DNA of 64,000 bases, taken from NCBI GenBank assembly GCA_021234155.1, contig JAJEKV010000006.1, forward strand, positions 23,745,568-23,809,567, in the 5' to 3' direction. The stretch is from Isoetes taiwanensis. Its lineage: Eukaryota; Streptophyta; Lycopodiopsida; Isoetales; Isoetaceae. Within the stretch, counting starts at the first letter, position 1; each line of letters starts with the position of its first letter. This document shows, piece by piece, positions 24,771 through 35,814 of the stretch. The translations under genes and the position numbers were made by a program. A model generated the notes under the pieces. The model saw only the letters and a list, made by a program, of their open reading frames with translations, ran no database searches and was not told where the DNA came from.

Positions 24771-26475
24771 GACTTCAATATTAAGAACCCGTGATAGACC
24801 AACATCGCGGATCGGGTAGGGTTTTTAATTGGCAAAGGGCTCAGAGATCTGCGGGTTGGTTGTAACGAAAACCAAGTTCTAGCAAGACTCAAAACGTTAG
24901 GTGGTGGGCGGAAATGGCGCCCCGCATGGATCCGTGTAGGGGTATAGGGCTTCTTATTTGGATCGACAAACTGATATATATCAATAGCGTACTTTAAGTT
25001 TATGATGCTATTCGGGTAAAATTTTGAGCCATTTTCTTAGGTTTTGTCTTTGATAGTATCGGTATATGAGCCCTATGAACTTGGAACTTTTCATGTCTTG
25101 GAGCAGGTCATTTTTGGACGTCCCGATTTTGGAAAGAGCTTGGAGCAGAACCGAGACTTCAAAGCTGACCTTTAGAACACAATGATTTTGGAGCTGAGGT
25201 AATATTTGAGCTCCCCTTTTCTTTTTGATCTGATCAATGATCAACGTAAGAGCTCTGTGGCACTTGGCTTTTTTGTTTGTTTGATCAGAGCAGCAGATCA
25301 TTTTTGCAAAGTCATGTTCTACAAGGTAATGATTCTTCTGTTTCTTCTTCAGACTGGAAACAGATGTAATAAAGCACGGCTATTTCTTTTTGTTGATCTG
25401 TTATTTTTGCTGCTAATCATCTTCTAGCTTCTGTTCTTACCAGACCGTTACATTGGGAGAAATTTTAGGCATAACTTTAGGATATGAAAAGTGCTATAAG
25501 GATGTCACCTTCACATGCCGTTCATTTCAGGTGAAGCTCCTTACTAGCATAAACAGTCTTTCCATAAAATGTAAATAGAAAAACCTAGCATTGTTATTAA
25601 GTTCCGTGGGCAAACTGAGCTGTTGATACAATTTGGTTGAATGGTCTATCTAGACGTTTCTCTAATTTGATTGTCCTATTTGCAGGTAAGAAAAACAGGT
25701 GTTCCATTCTACACACAGGCTCCAACTTCTGAACAAAAGACTCTATCTTCGTCTCAATTTACTTAATTCCTTACGCTTCTTCTGCATCCTTAGGACTGGA
25801 GTTATGCAAAGGAAGGAAAGGCATTAAAACATGACATGTGTTATGATGCATCCAAAACTCCCAAGATTTATAGAGTTATGCAAAGGAAGGAAAGGCATGA
25901 AAAACTATTAGGCATTGGAGTGTGTTATAATGCGCCATCTTTCACAAGTGAGAATAGTTTGCAACTAGATTTATAGACCACATGAAACGCCTACAAAATG
26001 CCATTTCATTGAGGTATTATCTTTGTGCTATCTTCTCTTCCTAAATGTCATTGGAATAATTCATCTCTTATAGCCATCCTTATTTGCAAGAAATATGTAC
26101 ATGTCATGTTTTAAAAATGGTGTGTATCGAATAGATTGTATGAGTTTATCTGTTGTAGATATTTGTATTCTATTCTTTGCAGCCCCATACAAAGATAGTT
26201 TGCTTGCATTCAATTTCTATTTCGAAGTTTCTTTCTTTGTTCTTTAAGTGTTAAGTTTTTGAAGTTTCTTTCTTTACTGTATAGATAAGTCCTTAACATT
26301 CGACTTTTAAGAGACGAAATTCCATAAGCTTAGGGCACTATTGAGCATTCAAAATAATCCGTGAGTAATATTAGCAGGAAATTCAATGCAGATATGTAGT
26401 TTTTGGAATATTTTCGTGCACACTTGAACTTATATTGATAAAGAAGAACCGAGCAACCTTTTACAAATTGGTCTC

Positions 26476-26942
26476 TGTCTTTCTCTTGCATCACAGAGCA
26501 GAGCCTAGATTAAAAGCTTAAGATTTAGCTTAATTTTCTGCCCCAATGCTTTATTCTGGATTTAGTTTAATGTTTGCAAGGAAACTTGAAATTTTGCAGA
26601 CACGACGGTAGAACAATAAAGAGATTTTCTGTGCTACAGCTTTTAACCTTTCGATTTTCCCTCTTTTGATTATGCAGTTTCCCTATTTTGATTTTGCCCT
26701 GCTTTGTCTTTCTCTTGCATCACAGAGCAGAGCCTCATTTTAGATTAAAAGCTTAAGATTTAGCTTAATTTTCTGCCCCAATGCTTTATTCTGGATTTAA
26801 TTTAATGTTTGCAAGGAAGCTTGAAATTTTGCAGACCCGACGGTAGAACAATGAAGAGATTTTCTCTGCTACAGCTTTTAACATTTTGATTTGCCCTTTT
26901 TTGATTATGCAGTTTCCCTATTTTGATTTTGCCCTGCTTTGA
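26476..26942. repeat. about 230-bp tandem duplication
   Basis: The unit starts 'tgtctttctcttgcatcaca' at 26476 and again at 26705, and runs through 'gattatgcagtttccctatt'. The copies differ by substitutions and a short insertion ('tcatttt'). No coding content was seen. Confidence 0.85.
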
Positions 26943-27539
26943 TTGACACTTCCTTTCTTTTAATTCATTAAGTTCTCTTATTTTAATTCACTAAGTTTCT
27001 AATAAATTTCAAGTAACTAAGTTCCCTTACTTAACTTAGCTTCATGTTAGGTAGATACCTTAACCCCTTCAACACATGCAGTGTAAACATTAATCTGAAA
27101 GGAAATTGCTCTGTCATTATTGCTTCATAACAACACAGTTTTAACCCTGTTATTTTAAGCTATATTAACTAAATAGTTAACATACAATTTGAATCGAATG
27201 AACGACTTTAACATAAACACGGGTGCATTTAACATAAACATAAAATGCCAAACTTTAACATTACACCACAAAGTTAATTGAACTTTAAGTTAGATCACAA
27301 CACAAACTTAAATGAACTTTAACTTAAGATCACAACACAAAGTTGACTAAACTTTAATTTGGATCGCCACAACACAAAGTTGACTAAACTTTAATTTGGT
27401 TGATCTTGTTGATCTTGCCTTATAAACTTTGATCAACTTAGATCCCCCTTTTAACCTTGCATTATGATGTTAATCCCCCTTTTAACCTTGCATTTAATAT
27501 GGGCTTCTATTTGAATAATCAAACTCCAAACCCCTACAA

Positions 27540-27838
27540 CAAACTAGCTTAGAGCTCTTGTAATGACTAAATGTGTTACCATATGTGCTACAAGGGCTAG
27601 GACTTTTCTTATGGTGTCCAGTATATGTATGGGAAAGGGTATAAGGATTGCTAGTTGGGACTGGAGTACATGTACGGATAGGGGGCCAAAAATTAAAATT
27701 CATATGTACGTATGGTTGGGGGTTTCGCCCGCAAAAAGCCGTATACAAGGGGGTTTCAGTCGACCCCTTGCACACACATGCCATATGCTCTATATAAAGG
27801 GGTGAAGCGCCCGGGCATGTAATCTGATGGCCATCATC
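27540..27838 (+). repeat. dispersed repeat family R3, copy 1 (G/C-run-rich, TATA-like motif)
   Basis: Contains 'gccgtatacaagggggtttc', then 'gaccccttgcacacacatgc', and a TATA-like 'ctatataaagggg'. The order and wording match the reverse complement of 43930-44110. The combination of a TATA-like box and repeat status suggests an LTR fragment, but ends and target duplication were not found. Confidence 0.45.
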
Positions 27839-27968
27839 GTCACGATATTTGCCATCTATAAACAATAGATAAGGAGCCAAGGGAATCCTTGTCTTACCCC
27901 CTTTCTATATTCAAAGATCTTAGTAGTGAGAGTGATAGGGCGCTATGTCTCTAGTTGTTTAGCATTCT

Positions 27969-28095
27969 TTTTTTTTTTGAAGGACGACAATCTATTATCA
28001 AGGAATATCAAGATACATACAAGGAACCTGTAACATGGGACTCAAAACCTAGAGGACGAGATGGTCCACTAAGCAAAACCACCCAAACACAGTAC
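27969..28095 (-). mobile_element. severely 5'-truncated LINE insertion with a 22-bp target duplication
   Basis: A perfect 22-bp direct repeat starting GTCTCTAGTTGTTTAGCATT flanks the insert (27947-27968 and 28096-28117). The insert begins on the plus strand with a T run followed by 'gaaggacgacaatc'. Read on the minus strand it therefore ends in poly(A), as expected of a LINE 3' end. The same 'T-run then gaaggacga' junction occurs at the 3' end of the LINE at 55889, suggesting the same family. Only 127 bp were copied. Confidence 0.85.
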
Positions 28096-29160
28096 GTCTC
28101 TAGTTGTTTAGCATTCTTGACTTTTGGGATTAGGGCAATGTGACCAGCATTAATAGCTGGATTCAATTTACTGTGACGACCATACGGATATTCGCATCAT
28201 ACGAACATTATACTGAGCATTATGTACAAAAAAAGATGGTCGTCACACCTCTCATTCTTGTGGCGACCATATATTGGCATCATCACGAACATTATACTCG
28301 TATGTACAAAAGATGGTCCTCATATGAGGTGTGACGACCATCTTTTGTACATACGAGTATAATGTTCGTATGATGCGAATATCCGTATGGTGAGGTGTGA
28401 CAACCATCTTTTGTACATACGAGTATAATGTTCGTATGATGCGAATATCCGTATGGTTGTCACATTTACTTGCCTTCCATGCATCTTGAAAGAAATTGGT
28501 CAAATCTTCCTTCATCACGTCCCAAAATTCCATAAAGAATTCTGGATGTAGCCCACCTAGACTAGGACTATTTCCCTGTGGCCATGGAACTAAAGGTTTC
28601 CAAAATTTCCTGCTCTGCTGGAGTTTTTAAGATCTCATCTTCAATATTTCTTTCAAATTTTGGGATTTCTTCAAAAAAAATTTGCAATTTATCCTAATCC
28701 ACCGGATGTTCAACAAATAATTTAGAGTACTCGCCATGGAAGAAATCTTCAATTCCCTTTTGATCTTCAATCCAACTATCTGTACTATCTTTAATCCTCA
28801 TAACACCATTGTTTAAAATTCTACTCTTAGCTACCCTGAAGCAAAAAGTTGAATTGCCCTAATCCATATGGTTAATGTATATGCACTTACTCCTCACAGC
28901 CGGAGCCACTGCCTCCTTTTCTTCAATGCCTTTGATCTGAATTTTCAATTTTATTTCCCCGTCCTGCAACATGATATTATATTTGTCTATGAAAAGATCT
29001 TTTTTGATGGCTTTGATCTCATTATAGATGGTTTATTTTCTCTTTTTCTTCTTCAGGCACCAATTCTTTCCCCATTGCTTGACCCAGGTCTTGATTTTTT
29101 TCATCTTATGAAGAAATCCCTTCATGGATTCTGTTATCCTGACCAGAGGAAGTGACTAGT
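28070..29160 (-). pseudogene. L1 LINE ORF2: linker and beginning of the reverse transcriptase domain
   Basis: From right to left: 'RVAKSRILNNGVMRIKDSTD', then 'FFHGEYSKLFVEHPVD' and 'KTPAEQEILETFSSM', which match the segment between endonuclease and RT in plant L1 elements. Next comes 'EFWDVMKEDLTNFFQDAWK', the first RT block. The hairpin cluster at 28173-28463 breaks the frame. Beyond it 'INAGHIALIPKVKNAKQLE' continues RT block 1, and past a further insertion 'YRPITL'-like sequence and 'PLAPYLLFIDG' follow at about 27940-27840. Confidence 0.75.
28173..28463. mobile_element. four-unit hairpin cluster with inverted ends, inserted in the L1 RT
   Basis: Four related units of about 65-75 bp lie at 28173-28246, 28260-28325, 28331-28391 and 28397-28463. 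The first two are in one orientation and the last two inverted. Single units are bounded by an 11-bp inverted repeat, for example GTGACAACCAT and ATGGTTGTCAC in unit 4. The cluster is flanked by the direct repeat ATTTACT (28166-28172 and 28464-28470), and the L1 RT coding sequence resumes on both sides, so the cluster is one insertion. Units 2 and 3 together can fold into a near-perfect hairpin of about 60 bp. It encodes no protein. Confidence 0.75.
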
Positions 29161-29439
29161 GATATTTTTTAAATTCCAAGTACCACTTTTTTGTTTTAAC
29201 AAATCTGTATTGAATTTGAAGGATATATTTTGTCCCCCTTTTCAAACCCCATCCATCTATTCCAAACCCCAGGATAGTGATCTAGACTTGAGTTCCCCAA
29301 ATTATTGGTCACTATGCCTAACAAACAGTAAACCCTTTGATCCCCTTCTCTATTGTTACTCAAGAGTATGTGTTGGAGAATGAAGGAATTTCGCAAAAAT
29401 TCTCCATTAGTTTGTTCCAGCTTACTCTTTCTTTGGCGG

Positions 29440-30010
29440 TCATATTAATTTTTGCCCATCTTTTGGTCCCAGGCGGTGTTGTTGAAGTCTCCTCCCATTA
29501 GGATATTGTTGAGCTTTTTGATCTCGCAGAACAGGTCATCAATTTCTATCCATTGAACCTCCCCTTTCACTGGTTCAAGGGAGGCATAGACATTTATCAG
29601 CCCAAGTATTTTCGTTACCTATCTCAAGAATAGTGACAACTCATCTTCATCGATGGATGTACATATTTGTCTATACATTTCAGATTTTTCCAACTAGTTC
29701 ATATTCCTCCTTTAAGCCATCAGCCTCCCAAACCGAATCTCCATTTGGGTTGATCCATCCGCCAAGTCTAGTAGCTTCGATTTTGGGAATCTATGTTCCC
29801 CCGAACCATGATAATATATGCTTTCATTTCCTTTCTTGCAATGAGGCTCCTTTTTTAAAGGGATCCCTTAATGCCCCCTCATATTCTGTGACAATCTTCA
29901 TCAAGCGGGATATTTTCTCCTTGGCTGAACCTAATACAAAGCCGGGACTATTTGTTATAAAATACACTTTCTTATTCTTTATAATCATTGGAGTAAATAA
30001 GTTTTCTTTT
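29440..30010 (-). pseudogene. L1 LINE ORF2: apurinic/apyrimidinic-type endonuclease domain
   Basis: The minus-strand frame near 29600-29470 reads 'INVYASLEPVKGEVQWIEID', then 'KKLNNILMGGDFNNTAWDQK'. The GGDFN block is the conserved metal-binding motif of LINE endonucleases, which nick target DNA to prime reverse transcription. Upstream residues (29700-30000) include stops, and the start of the domain is not clean. Confidence 0.75.
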
Positions 30011-30780
30011 TAATTTGATCCTTCCATCCGGTTTCACACTTAAATTCAACTCCTCTTCACCTCCAAAGGTACTCTGATTCTTTCCAATTTATGTCTTCCA
30101 TGAGGAATTTAGAAAAAAAAAATGATTGCCCCTGATTATGGGTTTGAAAGTTTTTCATGGGGGCGACTGGGACTACTTCAATGCTAGGAGTATTTGGAGT
30201 CATCACAATATTAGCTTCCTTTTGCTCTTATGTCTTCTCCATTAGGCCGTTCATTTGCCTCGCAATCTTCACAATGACTTTATGCATGTCCGGGTCTCGA
30301 CCACTAATCGAGGACATATCCACCTCAAGATCCACATGATTCTAAGCTGGATTCTCTTTAGAATGATGGGGTAAATCAAATACCATTATGTTTGGGATGA
30401 CTAGTGACTGATCTACCTTAGAGACCTCCCCTTTTGTTAACAGAGTGCCCCCAGTAGATAAATCAGAATTCGAGGTTTCGAGGTATTCATTGATGGGAGG
30501 TTAATTGGATTTCATAATTATTTGACTTCCTTAACAGATGAGTGGGGGTGATTGTCATAATACCAGTTACCATTTCCTTCCCCTTTTATATTTTGATAAC
30601 TCCCCTCCCTAGTGGGCTTATAGAGTCTTTAGTTTGAGACCCAATCACTCTCTAGCTAGTTTGACAAAGGTCCACTGCTCTTACAGAGCCATTGATTTGG
30701 GTTAAGCTAACCTCTTGACCATTGTTAACTTCATTAGAATACTCAATTTCTTGGCCACGTGGATTTATGGCCTCAGACTG

Positions 30781-31023
30781 ATCATGATAGGGACGTAGAA
30801 GAACCATGATTTGACTGCACAGTTTAGAATTCTGGATCTTTCTTCTCTATTCTTTCTTCCTCTATTTATTTTTAACCTTTTTGACTCGTACCTCTATTTA
30901 TTTTTTTTACCTCGGTGGACATCATGATAGGGACGTAGAAGAACCATGATTTGACTGCACAGTTTAGAATTCTGGATCTTTCTTCTCTATTCTTTCTTCC
31001 TCTATTTATTTTTAACCTTTTTG
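30781..31023. repeat. about 103-bp direct repeat next to a LINE insertion
   Basis: A segment starting ATCATGATAGGGACGTAGAA occurs at about 30785-30883 and again at about 30924-31023, separated by 40 bp. The second copy ends right where the nested LINE begins. It may have arisen during that insertion or by unequal exchange. Confidence 0.85.
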
Positions 31024-31027
31024 GCAT

Positions 31028-32810
31028 TCTACTATTGACCATATCTTCACTCTGTGAACACTCATAGAGGATAGCCGGAATCAACGCCCGACCTCAGATC
31101 GTTGCTTTGTGGATTTCGCAAAGGCTTTTGACACCGCGATTAACCTCGGGATAAGTTGTGGGACATTGAGACAATTTGGGGACCCCGGCCGACTTGCGCG
31201 TAATGCTATATACGCACTATCTGAGGAGGCTTGCTCCCGATTAGTCTCACAATCGTCGGGGGAGCCCGTTGTTAGTAGCATTGGGGTGTGCGGGGCTGCC
31301 CTCTATCCCCGCTCTTCGACGTTGTACATTGACCAGCTAGAAGAATGGCTAGGCGAAAGCACCTGGGAGGCGCCATTGATGCACCACATAATCCGGCAAC
31401 TCATATATCTTGATGATGTTGACTGCTGCGCATATACCCCCGTGAGGACATGCAACGCCACCCGGATGCTTTGGACACTTTTTGCCAATTCAACGCATGA
31501 GAGTTAACTTGGCGAAGACGAGGGGTCTTCTTGGTCCCATCATCCAAGCATCCACGCCTTCCCTCATTCACTTACCAGGGGCAAGTAGTGGAGGTGGCTC
31601 GATCTTATAAGTATTTGGGCATTGAGTTTTCTACTACCACACACCGGGATGCATCCATCGTTATGTGTCACCGCAGTGGAAAGCCCCCGTATGCAATGCA
31701 AAACAACATCACAAGGCAGAAGGCCAGTATGCATGGGGTCACCAGGCACACTTGTTCGGGGGCCTTGGTTGAACCCGGTCCTCCTCTATGGGCGGCGTGT
31801 GGGGCCGGTGATATCCCTCACCACTTGGAACGATCTAGAGCGATGCGAAGGCCTTCTTGGCAGAGACGCGGGAGTGAAATCCACGGTCCCATATCAAATC
31901 TTGCTCAGGAGACAAAGCTTCCTTCCATTACAGAGGGTCGCTGGAACGTCACATTATTTACTTCCGGAAGGTGGTGGCTATGGATGAAGCCCCTGCCCAA
32001 CCTTGCTTTGGCGGAAGGCGATGGGCCCTGGCGACTCAAAGCCCTGGCTGGAAAGACAAGCAAGCCCATGGTTCTCGCGATGGAATGTGCAGCCATACGA
32101 TGTGGACCAAAGCATACACCAATCGGAACGCTACCGCCTTTGAAGCGCATTTTTTGATGCTTGCTTCATGGCCAAGCTTTGGGATCTTGAGGCCCCTGTC
32201 ACATGTCAAGGTGGCAAATTATCGACAAACGAGTTAATCCCATGCTCACGAGGGGCCCACACCACTACCCCTCGCACCCATCTACCCATGAAAAAAAGCG
32301 CAGGGTGATTGCTTCCATTCGCAAGAGACAGTGCACACCACCTCCGCATTGAGACGGGGAGATGGATTCGGGGCCGCGTGGAGGGCCAGTCTGCCGTGTT
32401 GTCGGCGCCGTGAGGATGAAAGTCACGCCCTCCAGGGCCCGGCGTCTGCGAGCATATCCTGGCTCGGTATGCTGGGTTAGTTGTGCCCATCAAATCCTCG
32501 CCAGAGATGAGCTACCGAAAGCACCGGCCAGAGACTTGTTGGGATCGTACCTCACGGGAGGTAATGGATAATGGGGACTTCGCTTATGCCCCCCGTCCAC
32601 ATTAACCTCGGTTGTACTTGTGATTATGTATATAATCAACATGCGGTATGTCGAAGATCCTTATTGCTACTAAGGTTTTTCCCTAAAACCCTTCGGCAGG
32701 GGTTTTTAATCTGGTAGTAATATCGCTGCTTTGCTCTCTCTCGTACTTGGGTCCCATGGGCGGTTGGTCTCAGTGGGCGATAAAATCATATTCTATTCTA
32801 TTCTATTCTA
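31028..32810 (+). mobile_element. 5'-truncated LINE of family A, copy 1 (RT to 3' tail)
   Basis: Starts inside the RT domain ('CFVDFAKAFDTAINLG' near 31105). Then come 'TLYIDQLEEWLG' near 31320 and the catalytic block 'LIYLDDVD' near 31405, where the usual YADD alanine is leucine. The C-terminal part ends with 'SREVMDNGDFAYAPRPH'. A structured 3' UTR and an (ATTCT)n tail at 32790-32808 close the copy. A second, longer copy lies at 52680-55684 and aligns throughout in parallel order. Frameshifts inactivate the ORF. It is inserted in ORF1 of the minus-strand L1. Confidence 0.8.
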
Positions 32811-34100
32811 TTCTTCTTCCTTCTTCCCTTTTAACTGTTTCCTAACAATTCTGTTTGCACTTCCATTTCTGTTTCTTTTTCTGTTAGTGGCAGGTGTCTA
32901 CCTTTCATTCAAAATCTTATGATTAGATTTCTCATTTTCTTTGACCATCTCTCCCACTTGTTTGTGTATTTCTAGCATATGGGTTTGTTTCTGACTGCCT
33001 CCTTCATTCTTCATCCATTTGTCCTTACAGACTCCCCCTCCATGTAGTCATAGACAACATATATTGCATGGAATTGGTAATCTAGCCCAGTTTAAATTTA
33101 AAGTTTTGGGGAGCACTAGTTTTAGTATGTCTAGTTGAATCCAAACTTTTGAGGCCCTCTCTGAAACTAGTTCACATCCAATGTACTCTCCAGTTCCATG
33201 AAAACGATTCCTACAAATCTCTCCCTGCCAATATATTAGGCTCCTTGTATTAAGAAGGAGGTCGGATGGAACAGTTGATCTAAGTTCTATGGATCAAAAT
33301 TAGCATTCCACTTCTGAAAATAAAATTGAGAGTTTTCTTGGTATATTATCCTCTGTTTTAAGAAAAACTGCACCACATTCTCATTGGTACATTCAACTAT
33401 AAAGAAAGGAAAATTGAGCCAGTACATTCTGGTAATCTCGACCATTTTGTCTATTTTGCACAGTTCATTTCTGATAATTTCAAGTTTAACCCCTTCATGT
33501 CAAATACAACCTATAATTGCTTTTGATTCCAAAGCCTTTAGTATTAGGAACAAAGGAGTATCTCAAATAGGGTATATCTTTGAATTCCAGCTTCCTTCGA
33601 ATGGCTTGAGTCTTCACAATATTCCTTTGATTCTTATTGATTCTATTCAAAGTTGTTTGAACCATCTGTGATTGCATTTGCACCGGTGATAATCCTGCTC
33701 TCATTGGGTGATCCTTTGACTCTCCATTTGGTTGAGATCAATTAGCCACTTACCATTGATACAAAGGTGCTATGTTTTTCCAGATTTTCTAGAGTTTTAA
33801 TATGGTTTAAGACTTGCAGCATTTGGTGATTTGATCGAATTTGATAGCTTCCCACATAATGTGATGAGCTCATTCTTGAGATCTAATGATGGCCTTTCAA
33901 CAATTTCTGACTCGGGTCGTACCTTTCCCAAATCTAGGGCTTTGGTCCCCATCGTCCCTTCCTTGTCTAGCTTGAGGGCTTGTGGTCTCCCCTCTCTAGA
34001 GTGTTTCTATCGACGTTATGAGCCTATAGCTCTCCCAATCTCATTCATGTCCCCACCTTGTTATTATTAGAGTGAGCCATACAGCCTGCTCCTATATCTA

Positions 34101-35320
34101 CACTATCTGTGGCCCCTCTATCCCTTTGTTCACTTACCTAGGTGCGAAACCTAGTGCCTTCTGTCCATACATATCTCAACTAATATACACTGATTATGAC
34201 TAATTGGTTAGTGTATTTTTCTATGAATTCCAATTGGATTCTCTATCACAATTCCCAGAGTTGATTCCCATGCTCCAAGCATTATCATATCTTTAGACCT
34301 AGGATTAGCTCCTTTCAGTGATTTTATCATGCAGAAAACCAATAGTATGTCCCTTAAGAATGATGTTCTATAGACAAAACACAATACACTTTCTAGTGTA
34401 ATGTTTGGTCTTTGAAGAGGTTCGCTAACAGCAGACATGAAGTGTTTAAACTCAATCCTAGAGTAAGTCAAATACGGGGGTTCACATTTGTTTTGTGTAA
34501 AAAACCATCAACGTGGAAGACATGGGGTTGTATCCACAATATGTATAGGTGAATCCCTTAGGAATATTCCTAGATCTTAGAAACCCAGCTACTTACATAC
34601 ATACTACTTTCCCAATAAGGAGGGGTAGTTCCCTCTATGGGCCTTGTTAACTATGCTATTGTATGTTTGGCCTTGCCAAGACAATGCCATTCCTCTAGGA
34701 TAAGTCTAACAACCTATATGTCATTATGTGAATTCATTAATTATCAATGTTTTGGGTTCCACATTTACATTCCAATTAGCTACCCATTTTTCTTAGGGAA
34801 ACTTGTGCTAAGCAATCTATTTTCATCAAGCATATCCTAGACCATCTACTTTCATCAAGCATATCCTAGACCACCATGTGGTAAGTTTGATGTTGCTACT
34901 TGATCATGGCGTTCTTTGGGCTCATGCGTGTGTGACATGCCCCATGCTAACTGTGGCCATTTTACATTTTTTATTCAAGCTATCTTGTTTATTCTTTTCT
35001 AAGGCTAGAGCCCCCCCCTCCCTCCCCTCCCTCCCTCCCCTCCACCCACCCCAAAGAAAGTTAGCTAATCAAGCAATCCTTTGCTTGTAGAAGTGAATTT
35101 TAAAGCTATATGAATCCAATTTACAACTTTACATAGAACTCATCTATTATTCAGTTCGGATGATATACTTACAAGAGTTTTGACCACTTTGTAGGCCCTG
35201 CTTATAAGAGTCTTGACTTTATTCCCCAGGGTCTGCTTATAAGAGTTTTATAAGTTATATGCCTATCATCCAAAACAAACTATTCCCAGGTAGTCAAATT
35301 CCATGATTAGTACTTGAATA
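34101..35320. other. no gene recognised
   Basis: Low-copy-looking sequence without a supported gene. It contains a 28-bp tandem duplication at 34816-34872 ('tttcatcaagcatatcctag' twice) and a C-rich low-complexity tract at 35010-35053. Confidence 0.45.
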
Positions 35321-35322
35321 TG

Positions 35323-35440
35323 TAGCATAATAACAGGGGGTTTTTTTTGTATTTTTGTACGGTTTTTCCAATGGTTTTTATATGATTTGATGGGCGTATT
35401 ACACAAGGCCTACTAATTAGTACATCTAGAGTGCCCATTG
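35323..35440. repeat. dispersed repeat family R1, copy 2
   Basis: Matches copy 1 at 2365-2490 block by block: 'aatatgtagcataataacag', a T-run, 'gatttgatgggcgtatt', 'actaattagtacatctagag'. About 135 bp further right both copies are followed by 'atgcaa-gc-tcga' and 'ttttagggttt', so the family may be longer than the core marked here. Confidence 0.75.
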
Positions 35441-35814
35441 TATTTGCATACGCTTGAATTAATTTTAATGCCTCTTTTCAATGGTGTAGACCCATATATG
35501 TAGTATTTTTCAGTTTTTTAAGTTTTATTTTTCGTATTATATTTTATTTTGCTCGACATGCAAAGCTCGAAAGCAGCTCATTTTAGGGTTTTTTTTCTGT
35601 AAGGCGCTGGTTATGTGGGTCGGATTCAAGCAAAGATCGGTTTGGGCAGCGCTTAACCGGTTCCAGCAGAGAGCTACCTGAGTGCTTGAAGCAGATGCTT
35701 GCCAATCCATGAAAGTCCTTCCTCCTGCTTTTGTGTTTTGAACGATGGAGCTATTTTCCTTTTTTCATCTCTGTGAACATGTAGACGCCCTTCAGCTTAC
35801 GGTTTGGAGGCCAT

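Larger units (their letters stand above)
24800..27838. other. about 3-kb block interrupting the L1 reverse transcriptase; no gene recognised
   Basis: The L1 frame runs to 'PLAPYLLFIDG' at about 27840 and resumes just before QYADDT at about 24750. Around 50 residues normally separate these motifs, so most of this block must be inserted DNA. It contains a 230-bp tandem duplication, several short 'caaagttgactaaactttaa' repeats (27270-27400), and a C/G-rich right part (27540-27838) with a TATA-like 'ctatataaagggg' at about 27790. The right part resembles 43930-44260 in reverse. No terminal repeats could be fixed. Confidence 0.4.
30150..33700 (-). pseudogene. L1 LINE ORF1-like region (split by a nested LINE)
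   Basis: Right of the nested LINE, minus-strand frames give 'FPFFIVECTNENVVQFFLKQ' and 'QFYFQKWNANFDP' (about 33430-33290). This pattern fits the DUF4283-like RNA-binding domain of plant L1 ORF1, where 'W...FDP' is characteristic. 'GIVFMELESTLDV' follows near 33200. Left of the nested LINE (31.0-30.1 kb) lies the presumed remainder of ORF1, ending near 'EVVPVAPMKN', with no recognisable zinc knuckle. The frame is broken many times. The nested LINE at 31028-32810 does not belong to it. Confidence 0.5.
23300..34100 (-). mobile_element. L1-type LINE, split into pieces by later insertions
   Basis: Pieces in one orientation and in the correct 5'-to-3' order reconstruct a single non-LTR element on the minus strand: ORF1-like sequence (33.7-32.8 and 31.0-30.1 kb), endonuclease (30.0-29.4 kb), pre-RT and RT start (29.2-28.5 kb), RT continuation (28.17-28.10 and 27.95-27.84 kb), RT catalytic core, thumb and C-terminus (24.8-23.3 kb). 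Each gap is filled by another insertion: a second LINE (31028-32810), a hairpin cluster (28173-28463), a truncated LINE tail (27969-28095) and an unidentified block (about 24800-27838). The many stops and frameshifts show that it is dead. Confidence 0.7.

Noticed and set aside
28141-28470. Possible CRISPR-like array because of repeated units with spacers
   Set aside because: The units are inverted relative to each other, carry inverted ends and a target duplication, and lie in plant DNA. A transposon cluster explains them.
34985-35060. C-rich tract as a possible G-quadruplex regulatory element
   Set aside because: Low-complexity 'ccctccctccc' repeat with no gene nearby; slippage is sufficient to explain it.
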